This document shows, one piece after another, positions 34,432 to 43,090 of a DNA stretch of 46,715 nt. The notes beneath the pieces are model-generated. The model ran no database searches. It saw only the letters and a program-made list of their open reading frames with translations, and had not been told where the DNA came from. The stretch spans positions 1 through 46,715 of the forward strand of contig JAGCDO010000025.1 of assembly GCA_017651265.1 (NCBI GenBank), in the 5' to 3' direction. Within the stretch, counting starts at the first letter, position 1, and every line of letters begins with the position of its first letter. The DNA comes from Prevotella sp. (GTDB lineage Bacteria; Bacteroidota; Bacteroidia; Bacteroidales; Bacteroidaceae). A program made the translations under genes and the position numbers.

Positions 34432-34462
34432 CTAGTTGAACTAGAAATACTAGTAATACTAG
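34432..34462. repeat. CTAG-N5 9-bp periodic repeat between purH and mreB
   Basis: CTAG occurs at 34432, 34441, 34450 and 34459, each separated by exactly five A/T-rich bases (plus TTGAA, AAATA, TAATA). It fills the spacer between two operon genes. Confidence 0.8.
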
Positions 34463-34466
34463 ATTA

Positions 34467-35066
34467 TTATTTCGCTGAAACGAACCAATTGTGAATGGCT
34501 GTATCGTAGTGGCTGCTCACGCCGAAAGCCCTTGTGGCAAACATCTTACGATCTTCGATATCGGTTTCAGCCCCTTTCTTGTTGAGAATATCCAGCAGTA
34601 CGCTGTATTCTGCCTTGCTGGGAACGATAACCACATCCTTGAAATTCTTGGCTCCAGCACGGATGAGTGAGATACCACCGATATCGATCTTCTCGATGAT
34701 ATCTGCTTCGCTGGCACCACTGGCCACTGTCTGCTCAAAAGGATAGAGGTCAACAACAACAAGGTCGATGGAAGGAATCTCATACTCCTTCATCTGAGCC
34801 TGATCGCCCTCGTTGTCACGACGAGCCAAAATACCTCCGAACACCTTCGGGTGTAAGGTCTTCACTCTACCTCCCAGAATAGAGGGATAGGTTGTTACAC
34901 TCTCTACGGTCTGACACTCGTAGCCCAGCGATTCAATAAACTTCTGAGTTCCTCCTGTTGACAAGAACTTCACGCCCTCTGCATTCAGTTTGGCGAGCAG
35001 TTCGTCTAATCCATCCTTGTGGAATACCGATACCAATGCGGTCTTGATTTTCTTTGTTCCAGCCAT
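34467..35066 (-). CDS. purH: IMP cyclohydrolase domain of PurH, standing alone
   Basis: This 199-aa protein contains the MGS-like domain: KTALVSVFHKDGLDELLAKL, KFLSTGGTQKFIE, PSILGGRVKTLHPKVFGGIL, IDLVVVDLYPFEQTV and IEKIDIGGISLIRAGAKN. It ends after ATRAFGVSSHYDTAIHNWF at the point where the C-terminal AICAR formyltransferase domain begins in the usual roughly 500-aa PurH. The N-terminal domain closes FAICAR to IMP. The stop is clean and no formyltransferase remnant follows, so this looks like a real domain split with the other half elsewhere. ATG 35066 (MAGTKK) suits the predicted start site better than ATG 35081. It is the first gene of the mre operon. Confidence 0.9.
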   Translation of the reverse strand: MAGTKKIKTALVSVFHKDGLDELLAKLNAEGVKFLSTGGTQKFIESLGYECQTVESVTTYPSILGGRVKTLHPKVFGGILARRDNEGDQAQMKEYEIPSIDLVVVDLYPFEQTVASGASEADIIEKIDIGGISLIRAGAKNFKDVVIVPSKAEYSVLLDILNKKGAETDIEDRKMFATRAFGVSSHYDTAIHNWFVSAK

Positions 35067-35094
35067 ATCTTTATTATACATTACTATAGGGGTG

Positions 35095-35102
35095 CAAAAT
35101 TA
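35095..35102 (-). promoter_or_regulatory. -7 box of the purH-mreB operon
   Basis: On the minus strand TAATTTTG followed by CACCCC. The expected start site, about 22 nt before ATG 35066, decides the start codon. No TTTG is found at the -33 position. Confidence 0.5.
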
Positions 35103-35204
35103 CAAAAATTAAGTGAATGTCCCGAAGAAAATCCCGTAAAATTTTCCTAATGGGCTATTAATTTATCACAAATCAAACCGCCAGCGTTTTTTTTGCCGAA
35201 AAAG

Positions 35205-35236
35205 TTTGGCGGTCTGCTTGATTTGTACTACCTTTG
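35205..35236 (+). promoter_or_regulatory. Promoter of tRNA-Val
   Basis: TTTG (35205-35208), 20 nt, TACCTTTG (35229-35236): a full match to the Bacteroidota consensus, 15 nt before the tRNA 5' end. Confidence 0.75.
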
Positions 35237-35251
35237 CATCCGCAAAACTTC

Positions 35252-35326
35252 AGGGGCGTAGCTCAGCTGGTTTAGAGCGCTTCAGTCACATTGAAGAGGT
35301 CATCGGTTCGAACCCGATCGTCCCTA
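35252..35326 (+). tRNA. tRNA-Val (CAC)
   Basis: A 75-nt cloverleaf. Acceptor AGGGGCG pairs with CGTCCCT (one G-U), D-stem GCTC/GAGC, anticodon stem CTTCA/TGAAG with loop GTCACAT (anticodon CAC), T-arm ATCGG-TTCGAAC-CCGAT, discriminator A. CCA is not encoded. It reads GUG. Confidence 0.92.
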
Positions 35327-35351
35327 CCCTTCCCCCATTTTCTTCATTCAC

Positions 35352-35388
35352 AAAACCCGCATTACTCCATTTCGTGGAGCAAGGTTTT
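35352..35388 (+). terminator. Possible terminator of tRNA-Val
   Basis: AAAACC/GGTTTT outer and CTCCA/TGGAG inner pairs form a hairpin about 25 nt after the tRNA. The T-run is within the stem only, so the call is weak. Confidence 0.35.
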
Positions 35389-35392
35389 CACG

Positions 35393-35433
35393 TGTAAAAA
35401 CAACATGCGGAAAGCCTTCCGACTCTCCGCATG
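35393..35433 (-). terminator. Terminator of tRNA-Met
   Basis: On the minus strand CATGCGGA (plus 35426-35433) pairs with TCCGCATG (plus 35404-35411), with an inner GGAAGGC/CTTTCC fold, followed by TTGTTTTT. Confidence 0.65.
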
Positions 35434-35436
35434 AAG

Positions 35437-35510
35437 TAGCGGGGGTGGGTCACGATCCCACGACCTCCGGATTATGAATCCGACGCTCTAACCAGCTGAG
35501 CTACCCCGCC
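35437..35510 (-). tRNA. tRNA-Met (CAU), elongator type
   Basis: A 74-nt cloverleaf. Acceptor GGCGGGG/CCCCGCT (terminal G-U), D-stem GCTC/GAGC, anticodon stem TCGGA/TCCGG with loop TTCATAA (anticodon CAT), T-arm GTGGG-ATCGTGA-CCCAC, discriminator A. The paired position 1 rules out an initiator. A lysidine-modified tRNA-Ile2 also has CAT and cannot be fully excluded. Confidence 0.88.
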
Positions 35511-35540
35511 AACAAGTGTCCTTAACTCGTTTTGCGGGTG

Positions 35541-35571
35541 CAAAGGTACATAAAATATTTAAATGGCCAAA
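35541..35571 (-). promoter_or_regulatory. Promoter of tRNA-Met
   Basis: On the minus strand TTTG (plus 35568-35571), 19 nt, TACCTTTG (plus 35541-35548), about 30 nt before the tRNA 5' end. Confidence 0.7.
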
Positions 35572-35720
35572 AATAATTGAGAATAATTTTCCGATATCCC
35601 GATTTTTTTTGTAAATTTGCCAACAAGTTAGCAAAATACAACTTTCGTAAGTAAAGAACATCAAGAACATGGAGGGGAAGTTGGGAAATGCGACAATTGA
35701 GTTAGCGAAATAGCCAGCTT

Positions 35721-36116
35721 ATGGAGAAACGAAGATTTAGCATTGAAAAAGAGTTAAGATGCAAAAGTGCAAATATCATCTGGCCCTTGCTGAGTACGCC
35801 TGAGGGACTGGCAAAATGGATTGCCAACGAGGTGGAAAGGAATGGCGACCAGCTGCAGTTCACATGGGGAGAAGTGTGGAGCCACCACGAAATCAGAACA
35901 GCCTCAGTAGTGGAAGAAGCCCGAGGTGAATATATCCGTTATTCCTGGGAGAATGATTCCTCGGAGGATTTCTGGGAACTGCGCATAGAGAAAAGTGACA
36001 TCACTGGTGACTATATCCTGATTATCACGGACCATGCCTTGCCGGAAGATGTTGAGAGTTTGGAGACCATCTGGGAGAGTAACCTGGAAAGGCTGCACCA
36101 TACCACAGGATTGTAG
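35721..36116 (+). CDS. START-like (SRPBCC-fold) domain protein
   Basis: This 131-aa protein begins MEKRRFSIEKELRCKSANIIWPLLSTPEGLAKWIANEVE. The pattern 'IW..LSTPEGLAKWIAD.V' and the later LQFTWGEVWSHHEIRTA, YIRYSWENDS and EFWELRIEKSD-like sequence match the Bacteroidota START-like family related to AHSA1. It is probably a small-ligand-binding or chaperone-associated cytoplasmic protein; the true ligand is unknown. A -7 box TAAATTTG lies at 35612-35619. The first copy of the tandem repeat begins right at its stop codon. Confidence 0.85.
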   Translation: MEKRRFSIEKELRCKSANIIWPLLSTPEGLAKWIANEVERNGDQLQFTWGEVWSHHEIRTASVVEEARGEYIRYSWENDSSEDFWELRIEKSDITGDYILIITDHALPEDVESLETIWESNLERLHHTTGL

Positions 36117-36266
36117 GAACTTTGGCTACGCCGAAATTACTCACGTTCGGAAAAACCCTAATAAATTTGGTTAGGTTTGCGCTCGTTTATCCGTAACTTT
36201 GGCTACGCCGAAGTTACTCACGTTCGGAAAAACCCAAATAAATTTGGTTTTTCGCTCACTTAATCG
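36117..36266. repeat. Tandem 73-76 bp repeat with internal palindrome and promoter box
   Basis: Two units start at 36117 and 36193 with GTAACTTTGGCTACGCCGAA-type palindromes (the second spans 36193-36217 and pairs GTAACTT with AAGTTAC). Each continues with CTCACGTTCGGAAAAACCC, AATAAATTTGG and CGCTC..TTATCCG / TTAATCG. The next TAACTTTG after the second unit (36267) is the lptF/G-type promoter -7 box. A related single element is at 24626. Confidence 0.85.
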
Positions 36267-36274
36267 TAACTTTG
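36243..36274 (+). promoter_or_regulatory. Promoter of the permease-ribBA operon
   Basis: TTTG (36243-36246), 20 nt, TAACTTTG (36267-36274). Both boxes belong to the repeated unit upstream, so the repeat supplies the promoter. Confidence 0.75.
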
Positions 36275-36302
36275 CACCCCGTATTAGTGTGTAAGGTATT
36301 AT

Positions 36303-38198
36303 ATGTTCAGAATCAAGAAACTCGACATCTTCATCACGAAGCAGTTCTGTCTGCTATTTGTGGGTACGTTCTTCGTCAGTCTGTTCGTACTCATGATGCA
36401 GTTTCTTTGGCGTTATATCGAAGAACTCATCGGCAAAGGACTGTCGATGGAGGTGATGGCACAGTTCTTCTGGTATATGAGTCTGATGCTGATACCACAG
36501 GCTCTGCCGCTTGCCATCCTTCTTTCATCGTTGATTACCTACGGAAATCTGGGTGAAAGCAGCGAGCTCACTGCCATCAAGGCGGCAGGAATATCCCTAT
36601 TGCAGTCGTTCCGTTCCCTGATCTTCCTTTCGGTTCTCATTATGCTGGGTTCGTTCTATTTCCAGAATGTGATCGGTCCGCAGGCAAACAAGTCGTTTGC
36701 CCAACTGCTGATATCCATGAAGCAGAAGAGTCCGGAACTGGAGATTCCCGAAGGAATATTCTATGACGGTATTCCCAAGACGAACCTGTACGTGCAGAAG
36801 AAGGATACGCAGACCGGTATGCTCTATGGTATGATGATCTACCGTATGACCGACAGTTTCGAAGATGCGGCCATCATCCTGGCCGACTCGGGTATGCTGC
36901 AGAGCACGGCTGAGAAGAAACACCTGCTGTTAACCCTATACAGCGGTGAGTGGTTCGAGAACATGAAAGCCACAGGACTTACCGTTCCCTATCGTCGTGA
37001 GACCTTTGCCCAGAAGCGTATCGTACTGGATTTCGATGCGGATTTCAACATCGCTGATGCCGGTGTCTTGGCCAACGACGCCCGTGGAAAGAGTCTGAAG
37101 CAGATATGGAGTGACGTGGATTCACTGAACCATGAATACGACAGTATCGGCAGAGCTTTCTACAACGACGTGAAACGCGCCTTCTACGCACCTGGTAACC
37201 TGTCGAAAAGCGACTCGCTGAGGGCCATCAAGATGGCGGGCACCAAGACCTTCAACATCGATACGATCATCAACAAACTGTCATCCGACGAACGTCAGCG
37301 GGCCATGTCGATATCGCGAGGCAGGATTCTGACGGAGAAGTCGAACATGGAATTCAAATCCCTTATCACGTCAGAAGGTGACAGGGTTATACGCCAGCAT
37401 CACATCTGGGCCATCGATAAGTTTACCCTGTCGCTCTCCTGTCTGCTGTTCTTCTTCATCGGAGCCCCCTTGGGAGCCATCATCCGGAAAGGAGGACTGG
37501 GTATTCCCGTCATCATCTCAGTATTGGTATTCATCATCTACTATATCCTCGACAATACAGGATACCAGATGTCACGTCGTGGTATATGGGCCATCTGGTT
37601 CGGCAAGGGTATCGCCACAGCCGTACTGGCGCCTATGGCCGTGTTCTTCACCTATAAGGCGAACAACGACTCGGTGGTGTTCAACCTCGACCTCTATCGC
37701 ACCTTCGCTATGAAGATGCTGGGCTTACGACTGAAACGGCATGTTACAGCCAAGGAGGTGATCATCGAAGATCCTCATTATAGGGAGGATGCAGAGAAAC
37801 TGACTCGTATCAATGAAGAGATCACGACGTATGCACATCAACATAAGCTCTATCGCCTGCCGAATCCCATCAAGGTGTTCTTTAAGTATGAGCCCGACCA
37901 TGAGATTGAGCGTATCAGCGACGAGATGGAAATGGTGATCGACGATCTGGCCAATACCCGCGATAAGGTGATCATGACAGAGCTGAACAACTTCCCGGTA
38001 GTATCTACAAAGGCACATACGCGACCTTTTGAGCACCGCTGGATGAACATTGTAGCAGCAATCATCATCCCTGTAGGTCTCTTCCTCTACCTGAGAATGT
38101 GGTCGTTCCGACTACGATTGTACAGAGACCTGAAGACCATCAAGCAGACAAGTACGAAAATCGTGAACAGGATCCATGAAATGGTCCGCACTGAATGA
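36303..38198 (+). CDS. LptF/LptG-family (YjgP/YjgQ) lipopolysaccharide export permease
   Basis: This 631-aa protein begins MFRIKKLDIFITKQFCLLFVGTFFVSLFVLMMQFLW, the typical YjgP/YjgQ start. It has SSLITYGNLGESSELTAIKAAGISLLQS, the cytoplasmic coupling helix found in LptF/LptG, and a periplasmic beta-jellyroll (about 110-330). C-terminal helices GAPLGAIIRKGGLGIPVIISVLVFIIYYIL follow. It moves LPS from the inner membrane toward LptC/LptA. Bacteroidota members are longer than E. coli LptF/G (about 360 aa) because of an extra charged region and a last membrane helix (about 590-610). ribBA follows after 22 nt. Confidence 0.9.
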   Translation: MFRIKKLDIFITKQFCLLFVGTFFVSLFVLMMQFLWRYIEELIGKGLSMEVMAQFFWYMSLMLIPQALPLAILLSSLITYGNLGESSELTAIKAAGISLLQSFRSLIFLSVLIMLGSFYFQNVIGPQANKSFAQLLISMKQKSPELEIPEGIFYDGIPKTNLYVQKKDTQTGMLYGMMIYRMTDSFEDAAIILADSGMLQSTAEKKHLLLTLYSGEWFENMKATGLTVPYRRETFAQKRIVLDFDADFNIADAGVLANDARGKSLKQIWSDVDSLNHEYDSIGRAFYNDVKRAFYAPGNLSKSDSLRAIKMAGTKTFNIDTIINKLSSDERQRAMSISRGRILTEKSNMEFKSLITSEGDRVIRQHHIWAIDKFTLSLSCLLFFFIGAPLGAIIRKGGLGIPVIISVLVFIIYYILDNTGYQMSRRGIWAIWFGKGIATAVLAPMAVFFTYKANNDSVVFNLDLYRTFAMKMLGLRLKRHVTAKEVIIEDPHYREDAEKLTRINEEITTYAHQHKLYRLPNPIKVFFKYEPDHEIERISDEMEMVIDDLANTRDKVIMTELNNFPVVSTKAHTRPFEHRWMNIVAAIIIPVGLFLYLRMWSFRLRLYRDLKTIKQTSTKIVNRIHEMVRTE

Positions 38199-38220
38199 TA
38201 TATATAATAAGGTATAAGAC

Positions 38221-39429
38221 ATGGACGATTGGAAACTCAATAGTATAGACGAAGCGATTCAAGATATCAGAGACGGGAAATTCGTCATCGTGGTGGATGA
38301 TGAGGACCGTGAGAACGAAGGAGACCTGATCTGCGCGGCAGAGAAGATCACCCCCGAGATGGTGAACTTCATGCTGAAGGAAGCGCGGGGTATCCTTTGC
38401 GCACCTATCACCATCTCACGATGTGAAGAACTCGATCTGCCCCACCAGGTGGTGGAGAACACCTCCGTTTTAGGTACCCCCTTCACCATTACCGTTGACA
38501 AGCTCGAAGGATGCACAACAGGCGTATCGGCTCACGACCGCGCTGCAACCATCCGTGCCTTGGCCGATCCCACATCCACACCGCAGACATTCGGTCGACC
38601 AGGGCATGTCAATCCGCTCTATGCCCAGGAGAATGGCGTGTTGAAACGAAGCGGACACACAGAAGCGGCTATCGACCTTTGTAAGATGGCCGGTCTATAC
38701 CCTGCTGGTGCCCTCATGGAAATCATGAACGAAGATGGCTCGATGGCTCGCATGCCCCAACTGATGGCGTTTGCCCGTCAGCACAACATGAAGATCATCA
38801 CCATCAAGGACATGATAGCCTACCGACTGAAACAAGACTCACTGGTAGAAATGGGCGAAGAGGTGGATATGCCTACCGCCTACGGACATTTCCGGTTGAT
38901 ACCGTTCAGACAGATCAGTAACGGACTGGAACACTTCGCATTGATTAAAGGGGAATGGCAAGAGGGAGAGCCCATTATGGTACGCGTTCACTCTTCGTGT
39001 GCCACCGGTGATATCCTCGGCAGTATGCGCTGCGATTGCGGCGAACAACTCCACAAGGCCATGCAGATGATCGACAAGGAAGGAAAGGGCGTAGTGGTCT
39101 ATATGCAGCAGGAAGGAAGGGGTATCGGACTGATGAACAAGATCGCTGCCTATAAGCTGCAGGAGGAAGGACTGGACACCGTAGAGGCCAATGTGCACCT
39201 GGGATTCAAGCCCGACGAACGCGACTACGGCTGCGGAGCTCAGATCCTGGCCAAGCTGGGTGTGAGAAAGATGCGCCTGCTTACTAATAATCCCGTAAAG
39301 CGCGTAGGATTAGAGGCATACGGTTTAGAGATTGTGGAGAATGTCCCCATCGAAGTAAAGCCCAATGAATACAACCTTCGCTATTTGAAGACGAAGAAAG
39401 ACAGAATGGGACATATTCTGCATCTTTAA
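38221..39429 (+). CDS. ribBA: Bifunctional DHBP synthase / GTP cyclohydrolase II
   Basis: This 402-aa protein has an N-terminal RibB domain with [19 protein letters not shown] and [16 protein letters not shown]. The C-terminal RibA domain has zinc-binding Cys in [18 protein letters not shown] and the catalytic segment [18 protein letters not shown]. Both halves keep the key residues. It makes both early riboflavin precursors, from ribulose-5-phosphate and GTP. The 22-nt spacing to the permease gene suggests one transcript. Confidence 0.95.
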   Translation: MDDWKLNSIDEAIQDIRDGKFVIVVDDEDRENEGDLICAAEKITPEMVNFMLKEARGILCAPITISRCEELDLPHQVVENTSVLGTPFTITVDKLEGCTTGVSAHDRAATIRALADPTSTPQTFGRPGHVNPLYAQENGVLKRSGHTEAAIDLCKMAGLYPAGALMEIMNEDGSMARMPQLMAFARQHNMKIITIKDMIAYRLKQDSLVEMGEEVDMPTAYGHFRLIPFRQISNGLEHFALIKGEWQEGEPIMVRVHSSCATGDILGSMRCDCGEQLHKAMQMIDKEGKGVVVYMQQEGRGIGLMNKIAAYKLQEEGLDTVEANVHLGFKPDERDYGCGAQILAKLGVRKMRLLTNNPVKRVGLEAYGLEIVENVPIEVKPNEYNLRYLKTKKDRMGHILHL

Positions 39430-39473
39430 TTAAAAAAATGTCACTTTCTTTCGTTTTTCACGAATAAATTGAT

Positions 39474-39481
39474 TACTTTTG
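39474..39481 (+). promoter_or_regulatory. -7 promoter box of the aminotransferase gene
   Basis: TACTTTTG followed by CACG, about 26 nt before ATG 39507. No clear -33 TTTG. Confidence 0.5.
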
Positions 39482-39506
39482 CACGAATTTATTAGAATAC
39501 GTTAAT

Positions 39507-40700
39507 ATGGCTCAATTATCCAGTCGCCTAAACAGGCTCGCAGCGTCAGCTACGCTGGCCATGTCTCAGAAGAGCAGCGAGATGAAAGCCCAAGGCATCG
39601 ATGTGATCAATATGAGTGTGGGGGAACCAGACTTCAACACACCCGACCATATCAAGACTGCTGCCAAACAGGCTATCGACAACAACTACTCCAAGTATTC
39701 CCCCGTGGCAGGCTATCCTGATCTGCGCAAGGCCATCGTTGCCAAGCTGAAGAACGAGAATGGTCTCGACTATACGGCTGCCGAGATATCTGTCAGCAAT
39801 GGTGCCAAGCAATGCGTGTGCAATGCCGTCCTGGCCTTGGTGGACGACGGTGATGAGGTAATCATCCCCGCCCCATACTGGGTGAGCTATCCGCAGATGG
39901 TAAAACTGGCTGGAGGTAATCCTGTTATCGTACCTGCCGGATTTGAGCAGGACTTCAAGATGACTGCCCAGCAACTGGAGAAAGCTATCACACCCAAGAC
40001 ACGTATGCTGATTCTCTGCTCTCCGAGTAATCCTACAGGAAGTGTTTACACCGCAGAGGAACTGGCAGCTCTTGCCGAAGTGATTCTCAAGCATGATGAC
40101 CTCTTCGTATTGGCCGATGAGATTTACGAGCATATCAACTATACGGGTAAGCATGCCAGCATCGCATCCATTCCGGGCATGAAAGAGCGCTCCATCATCA
40201 TCAACGGAGTGAGTAAGGCATACGCCATGACTGGATGGCGCATCGGTTTCGCCGCTGCTCCTGAATGGATCGTCAAGGGTCTTAACAAGCTCCAGGGACA
40301 ATATACCAGCGGACCATGCAGTGTGAGTCAGAAAGCAGCCGAAGAAGCCTATGTGGCTTCGCAGCAGTGCGTTGAAGACATGCGAATTGCCTTTGAGCGC
40401 CGCCGTAACCTGATTGTGGAACTGGCAAAAGACATCCCCGGACTGGAAGTAAATGTGCCGCAAGGAGCCTTCTACCTATTCCCCAAATGCAGCAGTTTCT
40501 TTGGGAAGACCGATGGAAAGAGAGTGATCAACACCTCGTCCGACTTGGCCATGTACCTGTTGGAAGAAGGACATGTTGCCACAGTAGGAGGCGATGCCTT
40601 CGGAGACCCTGAGTGTTTCCGCATGAGCTACGCCACCAGCGATGACAATATCCGCGAGGCCATGAAGAGGATCAAATCCTGTTTGTCAAAACTGAAATAA
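39507..40700 (+). CDS. aspC: Aspartate aminotransferase (class I, PLP-dependent)
   Basis: This 397-aa protein has the type I aminotransferase motifs: GEPDFNTPDHIK, SNGAKQCVCNAVLAL, CSPSNPTGSVY, LADEIYEHINY (PLP-binding Asp and Tyr) and the Schiff-base Lys in NGVSKAYAMTGWRIGF. It is close to the bacterial Ib group (AspC/AspAT of Bacillus and Thermus type), exchanging amino groups between aspartate and glutamate. Monocistronic. Confidence 0.92.
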   Translation: MAQLSSRLNRLAASATLAMSQKSSEMKAQGIDVINMSVGEPDFNTPDHIKTAAKQAIDNNYSKYSPVAGYPDLRKAIVAKLKNENGLDYTAAEISVSNGAKQCVCNAVLALVDDGDEVIIPAPYWVSYPQMVKLAGGNPVIVPAGFEQDFKMTAQQLEKAITPKTRMLILCSPSNPTGSVYTAEELAALAEVILKHDDLFVLADEIYEHINYTGKHASIASIPGMKERSIIINGVSKAYAMTGWRIGFAAAPEWIVKGLNKLQGQYTSGPCSVSQKAAEEAYVASQQCVEDMRIAFERRRNLIVELAKDIPGLEVNVPQGAFYLFPKCSSFFGKTDGKRVINTSSDLAMYLLEEGHVATVGGDAFGDPECFRMSYATSDDNIREAMKRIKSCLSKLK

Positions 40701-40800
40701 GGACACTCCATAGTACTTCCATAGGAAGGTATAAGGACAAAGAAATCAAAAATCCGTAGTTAAATCTTCTTAATTGTTCGGCTAGTTCTCGTTTTATTGC

Positions 40801-40808
40801 TATCTTTG
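40801..40808 (+). promoter_or_regulatory. -7 promoter box of the exb-tonB operon
   Basis: TATCTTTG followed by CCAAG, preceded by TTGTTCG at the expected -33 distance. A roughly 110-nt leader with a GCAGGGTGGTCTTATTGGGA stretch leads to ATG 40920. Confidence 0.5.
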
Positions 40809-40919
40809 CCAAGTCTATGTGACAATTTCGGCAGGGTGGTCTTATTGGGAAGGCCCTGAGGATTAAAAAAAGAGAATTTTAAACTTAATTTTTTAATAAC
40901 TAAAATTTAATTCAAAATT

Positions 40920-41759
40920 ATGGCAACTACACAAGCAAAAGCAGCGAATCCTAAGAAAAAGTCAGGATTCCAGGGAGTTCAAGCAGCTATTTGGATCATT
41001 GTTATCTGTTTCATTTTGGCTGTATGTTTCTACAAATTCGTGCTCGGTAACCCGGCAAACTTCGTTGACGGTAATCCTGAGAACGCCGTTAAGGACGGTA
41101 GCCTCTTAGGTCTCGTGTACAAAGGTGGTATCGTGGTGCCTGTGATCATCACATTGCTGTTCACCGTTATCGCACTGAGCATCGAGCGCTGGCTCGCTCT
41201 CCGCACTGCATTTGGTAAGGGCAAGCTCCCCAAGTTCGTGACTAACATCAAGGCCGCTCTGAAGGCTAACGATTTCGCAAAGGCTCAGAAGCTCTGCGAC
41301 GAGCAGAAGGGTTCTGTTGCTAACGTGATCGGTGCTACACTTGCAACTTACAAGAAGATGGAAGAGACCACTGGTATGAACAAGGAAGAGAAGATCGCTA
41401 AGATCCAGGCAGCTTACGACGAGGCTACACAGCTCGAGATGCCGACTCTGCAGATGAACATGCCTATCCTCGCAACCATCGTTACTCTGGGTACCCTTAC
41501 CGCTCTGTTCGGTACTGTGGTTGGTATGATCCGTTCATTCGCCGCTCTGGCAGCCGGTGGTGGTGGTGACTCACTCGCTCTGTCTCAAGGTATTTCTGAG
41601 GCCCTTGTGAACACCGCATCTGGTATTTTGACATCATGGGGTGCTGTGATCGCCTATAACTATTACACCAACAAGATCGACAAGCTTACTTACGCTCTCG
41701 ACGAGGTTAACTACACCATCGCCCAGACCTACGCAGACAACCACAAGGATGAGGCTTAA
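40920..41759 (+). CDS. exbB: MotA/TolQ/ExbB proton channel protein
   Basis: This 279-aa protein has an N-terminal helix (VQAAIWIIVICFILAVCFYKF), a second helix (VPVIITLLFTVIALSIERWLAL) and the conserved pair LATIVTLGTLTALFGTVVGMIRSF and ISEALVNTASGILTSWGAVIAYN that line the proton pore. It powers TonB together with ExbD. It is the first gene of a six-gene operon. Confidence 0.94.
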   Translation: MATTQAKAANPKKKSGFQGVQAAIWIIVICFILAVCFYKFVLGNPANFVDGNPENAVKDGSLLGLVYKGGIVVPVIITLLFTVIALSIERWLALRTAFGKGKLPKFVTNIKAALKANDFAKAQKLCDEQKGSVANVIGATLATYKKMEETTGMNKEEKIAKIQAAYDEATQLEMPTLQMNMPILATIVTLGTLTALFGTVVGMIRSFAALAAGGGGDSLALSQGISEALVNTASGILTSWGAVIAYNYYTNKIDKLTYALDEVNYTIAQTYADNHKDEA

Positions 41760-41792
41760 TTTTTGCTAACCCTTTTAAAACATTTATCAATT

Positions 41793-42410
41793 ATGGGTAA
41801 AGTAAAAGTTAAGAAATCGGACGTCTGGATAGACATGACTCCTATGTCTGACGTGATGGTCCTCTTGCTGACCTTCTTCATGATGACATCTACGTTCGTC
41901 AAGAATGAGGCAGTCAAGGTGATGACCCCTATGTCAGTATCGGAGATCAAGGTTCCAGAGACCAATGTCCTGACGGTCCTCGTTGACAAAGAAGGAAAAG
42001 TCTTTGTCGGCTTGGACACGCCGCAGAAGCAGGAGGCCCTGCTGAGCGACATGGCTGCCAAATATGGTATCAGCCTGACAGGACAGCAGCTGGAGAATGG
42101 TCGTGGCTCCGCTAATATCGGTGTCGCGATGAAGGATTTGAGTGAGTTCCTCAACCAGCCTAACGAAAAGCTCAACGACTTCCAGCAGACACGCGGTATT
42201 CCTACCGACAGTGTGAATGGTGGTATGAGCGAGTTCCAGGACTGGGTGACGGCAGCTTATGATGCGAACGGTGAGGACATGAAGCTGGCCATCAAGGCCG
42301 ATTCAGATACCCCGTACAAGACCATCAAGAAGATGATGTCTGAGTTACAGGATATGAACCGCAACCGTTACTACCTGATTACGTCTTACAAAACTAACTC
42401 GGAGGATTAA
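41793..42410 (+). CDS. exbD: ExbD/TolR-family protein (first copy)
   Basis: This 205-aa protein: MGKVKVKKSDVWIDMTPMSDVMVLLLTFFMMTS holds the proton-relay Asp in the membrane helix. The periplasmic part follows. ATG 41793 is preferred over TTG 41763. Bacteroidota ExbD is longer than that of E. coli (141 aa). It pairs with a second ExbD 3 nt downstream. Confidence 0.92.
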   Translation: MGKVKVKKSDVWIDMTPMSDVMVLLLTFFMMTSTFVKNEAVKVMTPMSVSEIKVPETNVLTVLVDKEGKVFVGLDTPQKQEALLSDMAAKYGISLTGQQLENGRGSANIGVAMKDLSEFLNQPNEKLNDFQQTRGIPTDSVNGGMSEFQDWVTAAYDANGEDMKLAIKADSDTPYKTIKKMMSELQDMNRNRYYLITSYKTNSED

Positions 42411-42413
42411 GTC

Positions 42414-43064
42414 ATGGCAAAGAAAAAGGAAAGCAAGCAGAAAAAGATGAATGTCCGCGTTGACTTCACGCCAATGGTGGATATGATGATGCTTCTTATC
42501 ACGTTCTTCATGCTCTGTACATCTCTTGCCAAACCGCAGACGATGAACCTGACCATGCCGAGTAATGATAAGAATCTGCAAGACAATCAGAAGAACGAGT
42601 CAAAGGCTTCTCAGACTATTACCATCTACGTATGTGGTAACGACAAGATCTACCACATCGATGGTATCCCCAACTATGATGATCCTACCTGTATGAAGGA
42701 GACAACATGGGGCAAGGACGGTATTCGCAAGGTGCTCATCGAGCACGTTACCGAGGACGGTTCTACTCCTGTTGCCGAGATCATGAGGGCAAAGGCCGAG
42801 TTGGACAAGAAGAAGCTGGAGAATCCATCCCAGTATCCCGACAGCATCTACGACAAGGAATTGTCAAAGATCAAGAAGGGTGAGCTGGCTAACGGAGCCA
42901 AGGTTCCTACGATGACCATCGTCATCAAGTGTACTGATGAGGCTTCTTATAAGAATATGGTGGATGCTCTCGATGAGATGACGATTTGTAGCATTGGTAC
43001 CTACGTGATCGATAAGATCAACGAAGACGACCAGAAACTTCTGAGTAAGTTGGGTATCAAATAA
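42414..43064 (+). CDS. exbD: ExbD/TolR-family protein (second copy)
   Basis: This 216-aa protein starts MAKKKESKQKKMNVRVDFTPMVDMMMLLITFFMLC, with the relay Asp in the helix. The periplasmic part differs from the first copy and includes IYVCGNDKIYHIDG. Tandem exbD genes are usual in Bacteroidota. The two may form a heteromeric stator. Confidence 0.92.
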   Translation: MAKKKESKQKKMNVRVDFTPMVDMMMLLITFFMLCTSLAKPQTMNLTMPSNDKNLQDNQKNESKASQTITIYVCGNDKIYHIDGIPNYDDPTCMKETTWGKDGIRKVLIEHVTEDGSTPVAEIMRAKAELDKKKLENPSQYPDSIYDKELSKIKKGELANGAKVPTMTIVIKCTDEASYKNMVDALDEMTICSIGTYVIDKINEDDQKLLSKLGIK

Positions 43065-43090
43065 TCACTAATTAAGGAAAGGAAAGAACT

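Noticed and set aside
35206-35397. Plus-strand 63-codon frame across tRNA-Val
   Set aside because: It covers a complete tRNA gene and its promoter.
39546-40463. 305-codon minus-strand frame inside aspC, and 45348-46343 inside the TPR gene
   Set aside because: Antisense to well-conserved genes, no domain or signal recognised.
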